DNA from: Methylocapsa sp.
Lineage (GTDB): Bacteria; Pseudomonadota; Alphaproteobacteria; Rhizobiales; Beijerinckiaceae
Assembly: GCA_017353815.1 (NCBI GenBank)
Contig: JAFMSB010000137.1
Location: 1 to 5,533 of the forward strand
Length of the DNA: 5,533 bases
Direction: 5' to 3'
Every line of letters starts with the position of its first letter. Within the stretch, counting starts at the first letter, position 1. The notes beneath the pieces are model-generated. The model worked only from the letters and a program-made list of their open reading frames with translations. It searched no databases and was not told the origin of the DNA. Below are positions 1 through 5,533 of this stretch, piece after piece. Made by a program: the position numbers and the translations under genes.

Positions 1-8
1 CCGCCGCT

Positions 9-1382
9 TCAATGATAGCAAACGGCTTTTACGGCTTCGATCACTTCACCCACGCTTGGCAGGACCAATTTTTCGAGATTTGCCGCGTAAGGCATCGGCA
101 CGTCCTTGCCGCAGATGCGCACAACCGGCGCATCGAGATAATCAAAAGCCTGCTCCATGAGCCGGGCAATGATCTCGGCGCCAACGCCGCTCTGCGGCCA
201 GCCTTCCTCGACACTCACGCAGCGCCCGGTCTTTTGAACGGAATTTACGATCGCCTCGCTGTCCATGGGGCGGATTGTCCGGAGATCGATGATCTCGGCT
301 TCTATCCCCTCGCGCGCCAGCTCCTCCGCCGCCTTTGTCGCATAGGTCATTCCAATCCCGAAGGACACGATCGTTACGTCCTTGCCCTCGCGCGCCAAGC
401 GCGCCTTGCCGATGGGAACAAGATAATCATCGCGCGCGGGCACTTCGAATTTATGCCCGTAAAGAATTTCATTTTCGAGGAAAATGACCGGGTTCGGATC
501 GCGTATGGCACTCTTCAGGAGCCCTTTGGCATCCGCGGCCGTATAGGGCATGACGACCTTGAGTCCCGGAATATGCGAATACCAAGCCGCATAATCCTGG
601 CTGTGCTGGGCGGCAACGCGGGCGGCGGCGCCGTTCGGGCCGCGAAACACGATCGGGCAGTTCATCTGGCCGCCGGACATGTAAAGCGTTTTGGCAGCGG
701 AGTTGATGATCTGGTCCATGGCCTGCATCGCAAAATTGAAAGTCATGAACTCGACGATTGGCCGCAGGCCCGCGAAGGCCGTCCCAATGCCGACCCCGGC
801 AAAAGCATGCTCCGTAATTGGCGTATCGACGACGCGCCGCGGCCCGAATTCCTGCAGCAGCCCTTGCGTGACCTTATATGCGCCTTCGTACTCGGCGACC
901 TCCTCGCCGATAACAAATACATTGCCGTCGCGGCGCATTTCTTCCACCATTGCGTCGCGCAACGCTTCGCGGACGCTCTGCGTGATCATAGCCGTGGCAT
1001 GAGGAATTTCTTTCAACGCCGCCGCAGAGCGGATTTCCTCCCTCGGCTGCGCTAGGGGTGGCACAGGCCGGGCCTTGATCTCCGGGGCTTGCGGCGTTGC
1101 CGGCGGCTTTGTTTGCGCCTCGGCCGGTTTGGGGCTCTCGCCATTCGAAGCGATCACGGCTATCGGTGTATTGACGGCAACATTGTCGGTTCCGTCCGGC
1201 ACCAGGATCTTTTCGAGGGTGCCATCATCGGCGGCCTCAATTTCCATCGTTGCCTTATCCGTTTCAATCTCGGCAATGACATCGCCGGAGCGGACTGTGT
1301 CGCCTTCCTTCTTGAGCCATTTGGAAAGCTTACCCTGCTCCATGGTCGGCGAAAGCGCGGGCATGAGAACATTTGTCACCAT
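9..1382 (-). CDS. pdhB: Pyruvate dehydrogenase E1 component, beta subunit with N-terminal lipoyl domain
   Basis: This is the beta subunit of pyruvate dehydrogenase E1, which with E1 alpha decarboxylates pyruvate on thiamine diphosphate (ThDP) and transfers the acetyl group to a lipoyl arm, in the cytosolic PDH complex. From the ATG at 1382 it is 457 residues. Residues 1-78 are a biotinyl/lipoyl domain with the motif ETDKATME; Lys43 is the predicted lipoylation site. Residues 80-128 are an Ala/Pro-rich flexible linker. The transketolase-like pyrimidine-binding domain covers about 130-310 ([14 protein letters not shown] near 159-172; [12 protein letters not shown] with the conserved His near 260). 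The C-terminal transketolase domain follows to about 450. An in-frame TTG at 1397 would add five residues, but the ATG has a G-rich stretch six bases upstream and matches where lipoyl domains normally begin. It lies 43 bases after pdhA and is surely co-transcribed with it. The next operon gene, probably E2, would be off the left edge. The lipoyl-E1 beta arrangement is known in alphaproteobacteria. Confidence 0.96.
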   Translation of the reverse strand: MVTNVLMPALSPTMEQGKLSKWLKKEGDTVRSGDVIAEIETDKATMEIEAADDGTLEKILVPDGTDNVAVNTPIAVIASNGESPKPAEAQTKPPATPQAPEIKARPVPPLAQPREEIRSAAALKEIPHATAMITQSVREALRDAMVEEMRRDGNVFVIGEEVAEYEGAYKVTQGLLQEFGPRRVVDTPITEHAFAGVGIGTAFAGLRPIVEFMTFNFAMQAMDQIINSAAKTLYMSGGQMNCPIVFRGPNGAAARVAAQHSQDYAAWYSHIPGLKVVMPYTAADAKGLLKSAIRDPNPVIFLENEILYGHKFEVPARDDYLVPIGKARLAREGKDVTIVSFGIGMTYATKAAEELAREGIEAEIIDLRTIRPMDSEAIVNSVQKTGRCVSVEEGWPQSGVGAEIIARLMEQAFDYLDAPVVRICGKDVPMPYAANLEKLVLPSVGEVIEAVKAVCYH

Positions 1383-1425
1383 CTGGCGCCCCCGCAATAC
1401 CCCGCCTGCCTTCCTCTGCTCCTAT

Positions 1426-2478
1426 TCATGCCAGCACGCCGGTCCATAACTCGGACGGATCGGGCTCCGGCTCGTGGGCAGCGAATTCGGCCGCCTCTGC
1501 CACGATCGCACGGATCTCGGCATCGATCTTCTTGAGATCGTCTTGGCTCGCCTGCCCGTTCGCGAAGAGGCGAGCGCGCACCTGTTCGATCGGATCGCGC
1601 TCCTCGCGCATTTTCTGCACCTCGTCCCTCGACCGGTATTTGGCCGGATCCGACATGGAATGGCCGCGATAGCGATAGGTTTGCATTTCAAGGATCACTG
1701 GCCCGTTGCCGGACCGGCACCATTCTGCCGCCCGGACGGCCGTGGCTTTCACCGCACGCACGTCCATGCCGTCGACTTGCTCGCCCGGAATATTGAAGGA
1801 CTGGCCGCGCTTGGAGAAATCGGTAAGCGCCGAAGCCCTTGAGACGGAAGTGCCCATCGCATAGCGGTTGTTCTCGATAATATAGACGATGGGAAGCTTC
1901 CAAAGCTCCGCCATGTTAAAACTTTCATAAACTTGGCCTTGATTAGCCGCGCCGTCGCCAAAATAAGTGAAACAGATGCTGTTATTGCCGCGATAGCGGT
2001 TGGCAAATGCAAGGCCGCTCCCAATAGGCACCTGCGCGCCGACAATGCCATGGCCGCCATAAAAATGGTTTTCCTTCGAAAACATATGCATGGAGCCGCT
2101 CTTGCCCTTTGCGGCTCCGCTGCGCCTCCCAGTCAGCTCCGCCATGACGGCCTTGGGATCCATGCCGCAGGCAAGCATATGACCGTGGTCGCGGTAGCTT
2201 GCGATCGTCTGGTCTCCCGGCCGAGTCGCCATCCGGACGCCGGTGACGACGGCCTCCTGGCCTATGTAGAGATGGCAAAAGCCGCCAATCAGGCCCATGC
2301 CGTACATTTGGCCTGCCTTCTCCTCGAAACGGCGAATGAGGAGCATCATGCGCAGACAATAGAGCTCTTCATCCTTCGTGAGCGGGGCTGGGGCGGCGGA
2401 CGCAGGGCTTGCCGCGCCTGCTGCTTCTCTCTCCGCTTTTGCCATCGGCTTGCGGATACGGGATGATGTAGCGGCCAT
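1426..2478 (-). CDS. pdhA: Pyruvate dehydrogenase E1 component, alpha subunit
   Basis: This is the alpha subunit of the ThDP-dependent E1 of the pyruvate dehydrogenase complex, linking glycolysis to acetyl-CoA. From the ATG at 2478 it is 350 residues, the usual length for alphaproteobacterial PdhA. The first ~35 residues are Ala/Ser/Pro-rich and poorly conserved in type. The dehydrogenase E1 fold starts around LTKDEELYCLRMM. Visible motifs are IASYRDHGH (about 92-100), the ThDP/Mg-binding motif beginning GDGAANQG (174-181) and closing with ENN (202-204), and YRYRGHSMSDP (268-278), the loop that is phosphorylated in mitochondrial homologues. All key residues appear intact. An upstream in-frame TTG at 2517 is possible, but the ATG has a good Shine-Dalgarno (AAGGGAG) four bases upstream. 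It is the first gene of the leftward operon, followed by pdhB. The 452-base region upstream, shared with a divergent peptidase gene, carries operator-like repeats. Confidence 0.97.
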   Translation of the reverse strand: MAATSSRIRKPMAKAEREAAGAASPASAAPAPLTKDEELYCLRMMLLIRRFEEKAGQMYGMGLIGGFCHLYIGQEAVVTGVRMATRPGDQTIASYRDHGHMLACGMDPKAVMAELTGRRSGAAKGKSGSMHMFSKENHFYGGHGIVGAQVPIGSGLAFANRYRGNNSICFTYFGDGAANQGQVYESFNMAELWKLPIVYIIENNRYAMGTSVSRASALTDFSKRGQSFNIPGEQVDGMDVRAVKATAVRAAEWCRSGNGPVILEMQTYRYRGHSMSDPAKYRSRDEVQKMREERDPIEQVRARLFANGQASQDDLKKIDAEIRAIVAEAAEFAAHEPEPDPSELWTGVLA

Positions 2479-2482
2479 GGCA

Positions 2483-2489
2483 CTCCCTT
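2483..2489 (-). promoter_or_regulatory. Ribosome binding site of pdhA
   Basis: On the minus strand AAGGGAG precedes the ATG at 2478 by four bases. This site decides for that ATG over the upstream in-frame TTG at 2517, which has no comparable purine tract. Confidence 0.75.
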
Positions 2490-2692
2490 GATAAAATCCT
2501 GTGCAGCGCAGTCGCAAAGATAACGCAGCGCCGGGCGGAATGCGAGCATAGGAGGAGCGCGGGATGCCAGGCGCAAAAACCCTGTGCCCCTTCGCAAGAG
2601 CACCGCACCTCGCGCTGGTACCTCAAAAGAGCCAAGTCTGGGCCGCCTAACAACCTCCCCATTTGACTGGCTCGAACGGGGGGATGCGGCAT

Positions 2693-2702
2693 GGCAATTG
2701 CC
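2693..2702. repeat. 10-base perfect palindrome GGCAATTGCC
   Basis: GGCAATTGCC is fully self-complementary and ends one base before the larger 31-base inverted repeat at 2704-2734, in the divergent intergenic region. It may be a half of a composite operator or a second protein-binding site. No known regulator consensus is assigned; a 10-base palindrome alone can occur by chance. Confidence 0.4.
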
Positions 2703-2703
2703 G

Positions 2704-2734
2704 CCAAAGTTTTAGGAATAATCCTAAACTTTGG
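2704..2734. promoter_or_regulatory. 31-base imperfect inverted repeat, probable operator
   Basis: The left arm CCAAAGTTTTAGGA (2704-2717) and right arm TCCTAAACTTTGG (2722-2734) are complementary over 13 positions with a single extra T in the left arm, around a four-base ATAA centre. It is AT-rich inside a GC-rich genome and lies between divergent genes, 226 bases upstream of the pdhA start and 197 bases upstream of the peptidase start. No T-tract follows on either strand, so it does not look like a terminator. A dimeric repressor or activator site is the natural reading. The TTTAGGA/TCCTAAA core recalls in layout the TTTAGAA/TTCTAAA-type iron-responsive Irr elements of Rhizobiales, but it is not a match I would rely on. 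Confidence 0.55.
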
Positions 2735-2831
2735 TTATGCGCGCTCAGCCACTGCCGCCGCCGGTCACGTTGCTCACTATGAACTGAAGATGGGTGCCCC
2801 TGCTGATAGCGCGCGGCGCCCGCGGCCTTGC

Positions 2832-2846
2832 TTTTGCGGCGCAAAA
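2832..2846. repeat. Short inverted repeat TTTTGC-GGC-GCAAAA
   Basis: Two perfect six-base arms are separated by GGC. It lies 18 bases upstream of the proposed -35 box of the rightward peptidase gene, where an activator or repressor could act. No T-run follows in either direction, so termination is unlikely. The regulator is unknown. Confidence 0.35.
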
Positions 2847-2863
2847 AATACCATTGCGCCCAG

Positions 2864-2892
2864 TTGATCATCGCATCCGCGTCCGCTATCTG
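2864..2892 (+). promoter_or_regulatory. Possible sigma70-type promoter of the M3 peptidase gene
   Basis: A TTGATC box (2864-2869) is separated by exactly 17 bases from TATCTG (2887-2892). The expected transcript start, near 2899, lies about 20 bases before the Shine-Dalgarno at 2919. The -10 match is only partial (TAT then poor), though the tRNA promoter in this same window also shows a TATC-type -10. If correct, it excludes the in-frame TTG at 2895 as the translation start. Confidence 0.42.
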
Positions 2893-2918
2893 CGTTGCAT
2901 CGCTTCAACAGGAATTCC

Positions 2919-2923
2919 AAGGA
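2919..2923 (+). promoter_or_regulatory. Ribosome binding site of the M3 peptidase gene
   Basis: AAGGA lies seven bases before the GTG at 2931, an ideal spacing. The alternative ATG at 2964 has no purine-rich site upstream, so this element favours the GTG start. Confidence 0.65.
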
Positions 2924-2930
2924 TCAGTCC

Positions 2931-4793
2931 GTGCCGCGCGCGCTGGCAAAACGCTCCCTCAATATGCTTAGCTCCAAAGCCAAAGCCGCCCCCAAGCTGA
3001 AATACACAGCGGAGCTTGGCGACTTGCCGCGCTGGAATCTGAAAGACCTCTATCCGGCATTGGATTCACGCGCCTTCGCGGATGACCTCGCAAAGGCTGC
3101 CTCCGAATGCCGCAGCTTCAGCGTCGCTTATAAGGGCAAGCTCGATGCTTTCGCCAAGAAGGACTTGGGCGCGGGGCTGCTCGAAACGATCCGGCGCTAC
3201 GAGGCTCTGGAAGAGCTTTTGGGGCGCATCATGTCTTATGCGAGCCTCGTCTATGCGGAAAACACGGCGGATCCCGAGCGGATGAAGTTTTACGGCGACG
3301 CACAGGAAAAGGTGACTAGCGCCTCGTCCGATCTTCTGTTCTTCGAACTCGAACTGAACCGGCTCGACGACGAGCTCATCAACAAGCTGACAGCGGGAGT
3401 CCTTAAGTCTTACCGGCCATGGCTCGAAGATATTCGCAAAGGCAAGCCTTATCAGCTCGAAGACAAACTCGAGCAGTTGTTCCATGAGAAATCCATCACC
3501 GGCTATGGCGCCTGGAACCGGCTGTTTGATGAAACAATCGCAAATATGCGCTTCCTGGTCGATGGCGAGGGTCTTGCCATCGAGCCGGTGCTCAATCTCA
3601 TGCAAGACCCGGATGCCAAGACCCGGGAGAAAGCAGCGATCGCCTTCGGCGCTGGGCTTAAGGCGAATTTGCGCATTTTCACTCTGATCACGAACACTCT
3701 TGCCAAAGACAAAGAGATCTCCGACCGCTGGCGCGGTTTTCAAGATGTCGCCGACGCCAGGAACCTTGCCAACCGGGTCGAGCGCGAGGTCGTCAATGCG
3801 CTCGTGGAGGCGGTGCGCGCGGCCTATCCGCGTTTGTCGCATCGCTACTACCGGCTGAAGGCTGCTTGGTTCGGCAAACCGGCGCTCAAGCATTGGGACC
3901 GCAATGCGCCGCTGCCGCGCGTGCCCGCCAAAACCTATCAGTGGGAAGACGCCCGCGATATCGTGCTAGGCGCCTACGAGGGCTTTTCACCGAAAATGGC
4001 GCACATCGCGCGGCGCTTCTTTGACGAGCACTGGATCGATGCCCCGGTTTGGCCCGGGAAGCAGCCCGGCGCTTTTGCCCATCCCGCAGTGCCCTCCGTG
4101 CATCCCTATGTTCTCATGAACTATCAGGGAAAGCCGCGCGACGTCATGACGCTCGCACATGAGCTTGGCCACGGCGTGCATCAGGTCCTGGCCGGCCCGA
4201 ATGGCGCGCTCATGGCGCCAACGCCGCTGACGCTTGCCGAAACGGCATCGGTCTTCGGCGAGATGCTGACCTTTCGCACTCTATTGTTGCGAACGACGAA
4301 TATCGCCCAGCGCCGCGCCATGCTCGCCGCTAAGGTCGAGGATATGCTGAACACGGTGGTGCGTCAGATCGCGTTTTATTCTTTCGAGCGAAAGATTCAT
4401 ATCGAGCGGCGCAGCGGCGAGTTGACCGCAGTGCGCATTTGCGATCTCTGGCTCGCCGAGCAGGGGGAGAGCCTAGGCCCCGCAATCGAATTTGGCGCCG
4501 ATTATGAGACTTACTGGGCCTATATTCCCCATTTTGTCCATTCGCCTTTTTATGTCTATGCCTATGCCTTTGGCGATTGCCTGGTCAACTCGCTCTATGG
4601 CGTCTATCAGGGCGCGCGCGAAGGCTTCGCCGAGCGCTATCTCGCGATGCTTTCGGCGGGGGGCACGAAACATCACTCCGAATTGCTCGCACCCTTCGGG
4701 CTTGACGCGCGCGATTCGGCCTTCTGGCAGATCGGCCTTAAGATGATCGAAGAGATGATCGACGATCTCGAAGGCATGGAGCCAAAAGCCTAA
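2931..4793 (+). CDS. pepF: M3-family zinc oligoendopeptidase (PepF type)
   Basis: This is a cytosolic zinc metallopeptidase of family M3 that probably cleaves short peptides during peptide turnover. From the GTG at 2931 it is 620 residues, normal for the PepF/M3 oligoendopeptidase group. There is no signal peptide or membrane segment. The N-terminal half is mostly helical and variable, as in the family. The catalytic half shows FAHPAVPSVHPYVLMNYQGK, then HELGH at 410-414 (zinc ligands His410 and His414, catalytic Glu411). The third ligand is Glu437 in ETASVFGE, 27 residues after the first His. The substrate-side motif HSPFYVYAYAFGD follows at 537-549 with the conserved Tyr cluster. All catalytic residues are present. 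Start choice: GTG 2931 has the Shine-Dalgarno; ATG 2964 would drop 11 residues; TTG 2895 would add 12. It is divergent from pdhA and ends 131 bases before a tRNA gene. Natural substrates cannot be told from sequence. Confidence 0.94.
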   Translation: MPRALAKRSLNMLSSKAKAAPKLKYTAELGDLPRWNLKDLYPALDSRAFADDLAKAASECRSFSVAYKGKLDAFAKKDLGAGLLETIRRYEALEELLGRIMSYASLVYAENTADPERMKFYGDAQEKVTSASSDLLFFELELNRLDDELINKLTAGVLKSYRPWLEDIRKGKPYQLEDKLEQLFHEKSITGYGAWNRLFDETIANMRFLVDGEGLAIEPVLNLMQDPDAKTREKAAIAFGAGLKANLRIFTLITNTLAKDKEISDRWRGFQDVADARNLANRVEREVVNALVEAVRAAYPRLSHRYYRLKAAWFGKPALKHWDRNAPLPRVPAKTYQWEDARDIVLGAYEGFSPKMAHIARRFFDEHWIDAPVWPGKQPGAFAHPAVPSVHPYVLMNYQGKPRDVMTLAHELGHGVHQVLAGPNGALMAPTPLTLAETASVFGEMLTFRTLLLRTTNIAQRRAMLAAKVEDMLNTVVRQIAFYSFERKIHIERRSGELTAVRICDLWLAEQGESLGPAIEFGADYETYWAYIPHFVHSPFYVYAYAFGDCLVNSLYGVYQGAREGFAERYLAMLSAGGTKHHSELLAPFGLDARDSAFWQIGLKMIEEMIDDLEGMEPKA

Positions 4794-4864
4794 CATGCCC
4801 GCGTGGAGGCGCCGCTGGGCCGACGGGATCCTTTGCCGATGTGCGGCTAGGAACTGAGGCTTGC

Positions 4865-4893
4865 TTGACATGGTTTTCCCTCTGCCATATCGG
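4865..4893 (+). promoter_or_regulatory. Sigma70-type promoter of the tRNA gene
   Basis: A perfect TTGACA -35 box (4865-4870) is followed by 17 bases and then TATCGG (4888-4893) as the -10 box. Transcription would start near 4900, about 25 bases before the mature tRNA. A perfect -35 with a weaker -10 suits a stable-RNA promoter in alphaproteobacteria. The tRNA therefore need not depend on read-through from the peptidase gene. Confidence 0.7.
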
Positions 4894-4924
4894 CTCCTCA
4901 GCAGGCAAGCTTCTGAAGTCACGG

Positions 4925-5001
4925 GGCGGAGTAGCTCAGCCGGCTAGAGCAGAGGAATCATAATCCTTGTGTCGGGGGTTCGAGTCCCTCCTCCGCTACC
5001 A
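4925..5001 (+). tRNA. tRNA with CAU anticodon, probably elongator tRNA-Met
   Basis: A complete 77-base cloverleaf can be folded by eye. The acceptor stem is GGCGGAG with CTCCGCT, with a G-U pair at 1-72. The D stem is GCTC/GAGC, the anticodon stem GAGGA/TCCTT with loop ATCATAA, and the T stem GGGGG/CCCTC with loop TTCGAGT. The discriminator is A and the CCA is encoded. The anticodon CAT is at 4959-4961 after the invariant T33. The first acceptor pair is not the mismatch typical of bacterial initiator tRNA, and the anticodon stem lacks three consecutive G-C pairs, so initiator tRNA is unlikely. The other candidate is tRNA-Ile2, whose C34 is changed to lysidine by TilS. The G4-C69 and G5-C68 pairs are opposite to the C-G pairs that favour TilS in E. 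coli, so elongator Met is preferred. Confidence 0.93.
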
Positions 5002-5087
5002 TAAAATCAACGACTTAGATTAACATGCCGTTTTAGTGTAAATTACTGCCAGCAAATCGTCAGTAAGACCATTCGGGGCAACGCAGC
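5002..5087 (+). other. AT-richer spacer after the tRNA, no gene seen
   Basis: The bases directly after the encoded CCA are clearly AT-richer than the rest of the window, up to about 5066. A perfect six-base inverted repeat (TTACTG at 5043-5048, CAGTAA at 5061-5066) sits here with a 12-base loop, but no T-run follows it, so it is not a convincing terminator. No copy of the tRNA 3' end recurs in the window. Confidence 0.4.
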
Positions 5088-5421
5088 GTGAGGCCGGTAC
5101 AAAGTAATCCCCAACTGACGAAAACTTGCACTGGGTATCTGGAAGCCGCGAATGAGTCGTTGGCGCGAGAAGAAGCAAGCGCACAAGTCAGAGGGGATGT
5201 GTCCCCACAGGTTCGTGTAGCGCCAAAGGCGTTTGCAACAGTAGTCGATTGGGACCGGAGGTGAATGGATTATCACCGGCTCAGACGAATTGCCGCCTGG
5301 TTGGCGGCCTAAATCAGGCAGATAGATATCCCGGAACCTCCCGCTGCGGCTCCCAAAAAGCCCCGCAACGGGGGTCAAAACGCCCAATCGTGCATCAGCG
5401 CCGCCGGGCTGCCGCAGCCGG
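5088..5421 (+). ncRNA. Highly structured non-coding region, possible 5' part of a group II intron
   Basis: No convincing protein is encoded, but stems are dense on the plus strand. CCCC-AA-CTGAC (5109-5119) pairs with GTCAG-A-GGGG (5187-5196) across about 70 bases. There is a GCGC stem at 5163-5166/5179-5182, and CGCC-AAA-GGCG at 5221-5231. GGTGA/TCACC at 5260-5277 encloses an eight-base loop. GCCGCC/GGCGGC is at 5292-5308, CCCCG-CAA-CGGGG at 5361-5373, and a bulged CCGG/CTG stem at 5404-5421. The stretch opens with GTGAG, close to the GUGYG 5' end of group II introns, and the overall style resembles intron domain I. The six bases before it, CGCAGC, are complementary to GCTGCG at 5343-5348, as IBS1 and EBS1 would be. 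No domain V or reverse transcriptase is visible here; those would lie beyond the window if the element is intact. Other structured RNA or a decayed element remains possible. Confidence 0.33.
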
Positions 5422-5533
5422 AGTCGGTGCGCACGGGTGCGGGCCGGACCAAAGAGCCGAACCCAATTCCGCAAGCTAGAGCGTGTCGCATTTAGCTTGA
5501 CCTGTATCCGGCATTCGCCAGGTAGTTCGCGCA
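5422..5533. other. Unassigned end of window, possible edge of a dispersed repeat or IS
   Basis: No gene or clear structure is supported. From about 5478 the sequence starts with TAGAGCGTGTCGCATTTAGC, which is reminiscent of dispersed intergenic repeats or insertion sequence ends in Hyphomicrobiales genomes. That is an impression from memory; no second copy is present in the window to prove it. Confidence 0.2.

Noticed and set aside
12..1055. Long plus-strand open frame of 347 codons opposite pdhB
   Set aside because: It is the antisense shadow of a clearly real, conserved gene; its translation is rich in His, Arg and Asp with no recognisable domain. High GC makes such shadows common.
2554..2576. 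Weak -35/-10 pair (TTGCGC, 17 bases, TCCTAT) for pdhA on the minus strand
   Set aside because: The -10 match is poor and nothing else supports it; the pdhA promoter could not be placed with confidence.
2647..2871. Minus-strand open frame of 74 codons in the divergent intergenic region
   Set aside because: No recognisable protein, and it would run through the inverted repeat at 2704-2734, whose symmetry is better explained as a regulatory site.
3066..3893. Minus-strand open frame of 275 codons inside the M3 peptidase gene
   Set aside because: Antisense to a complete conserved metallopeptidase, with no domain or ribosome binding site.
4859..4910. GCTTGC/GCAAGC inverted repeat as a terminator of the peptidase gene
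   Set aside because: The loop is about 40 bases, there is no T-run, and it spans the tRNA promoter. No clear Rho-independent terminator was seen between 4794 and 4924.
5193..5206. GGGGA-TGTG-TCCCC hairpin as an independent terminator
   Set aside because: No T-tract follows and its 5' arm can pair instead with CCCC at 5109-5112; better viewed as part of the structured region.
5043..5474. Minus-strand open frame of 143 codons after the tRNA
   Set aside because: Low-complexity Arg/Gly/Pro composition, no recognisable motif or start signal, and it runs across strongly structured sequence; more likely chance.
5249..5479. Plus-strand open frame of 76 codons
   Set aside because: Although a GGAGGTGAATGG-like purine stretch lies near its start, the translation looks random and overlaps several hairpins.
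1..5533. CRISPR array or tandem repeats
   Set aside because: No regularly spaced direct repeats were found anywhere in the window.

Overview
The window looks like chromosomal DNA from a GC-rich alphaproteobacterium, most likely of the order Hyphomicrobiales (Rhizobiales). Three things suggest this. The pyruvate dehydrogenase E1 beta subunit carries its own N-terminal lipoyl domain, a hallmark of alphaproteobacterial PDH operons. The E1 alpha/E1 beta gene order is typical of that group. The tRNA and the M3 peptidase also read like alphaproteobacterial versions. A genus cannot be fixed from the sequence alone.

Left part (9-2478, minus strand): pdhA (E1 alpha) followed after 43 bases by pdhB (lipoyl-E1 beta). 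They form the start of a PDH operon whose next gene, probably the E2 acetyltransferase pdhC, would lie to the left of the window. Together the two products form the thiamine-diphosphate-dependent E1 enzyme, which decarboxylates pyruvate and hands the acetyl group to lipoyl arms.

Middle (2479-2930): a 452-base divergent intergenic region. It holds a striking 31-base imperfect inverted repeat (2704-2734), a 10-base palindrome directly beside it (2693-2702), a smaller inverted repeat (2832-2846), a plausible promoter (2864-2892) and a strong ribosome binding site for the rightward gene. That gene (2931-4793, plus strand) encodes a complete cytosolic M3-family zinc oligoendopeptidase of the PepF type. 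No direct biochemical link to PDH is evident.

Right part: a short spacer carries a sigma70-type promoter with a perfect TTGACA box and then a complete CAU-anticodon tRNA with encoded CCA (4925-5001), most likely elongator tRNA-Met. The sequence immediately after it is AT-richer. The last 532 bases hold no protein gene I can support. Part of this stretch (about 5088-5421) is dense in local and long-range complementarity and looks like structured RNA. My best but unproven guess is the 5' part (domain I) of a group II intron, possibly truncated. The final ~55 bases may be the edge of a dispersed repeat or insertion sequence that continues off the window.

Most of the window is ordinary housekeeping DNA. 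The places worth a second look are the operator-like repeats between pdhA and the peptidase gene and the structured region downstream of the tRNA.
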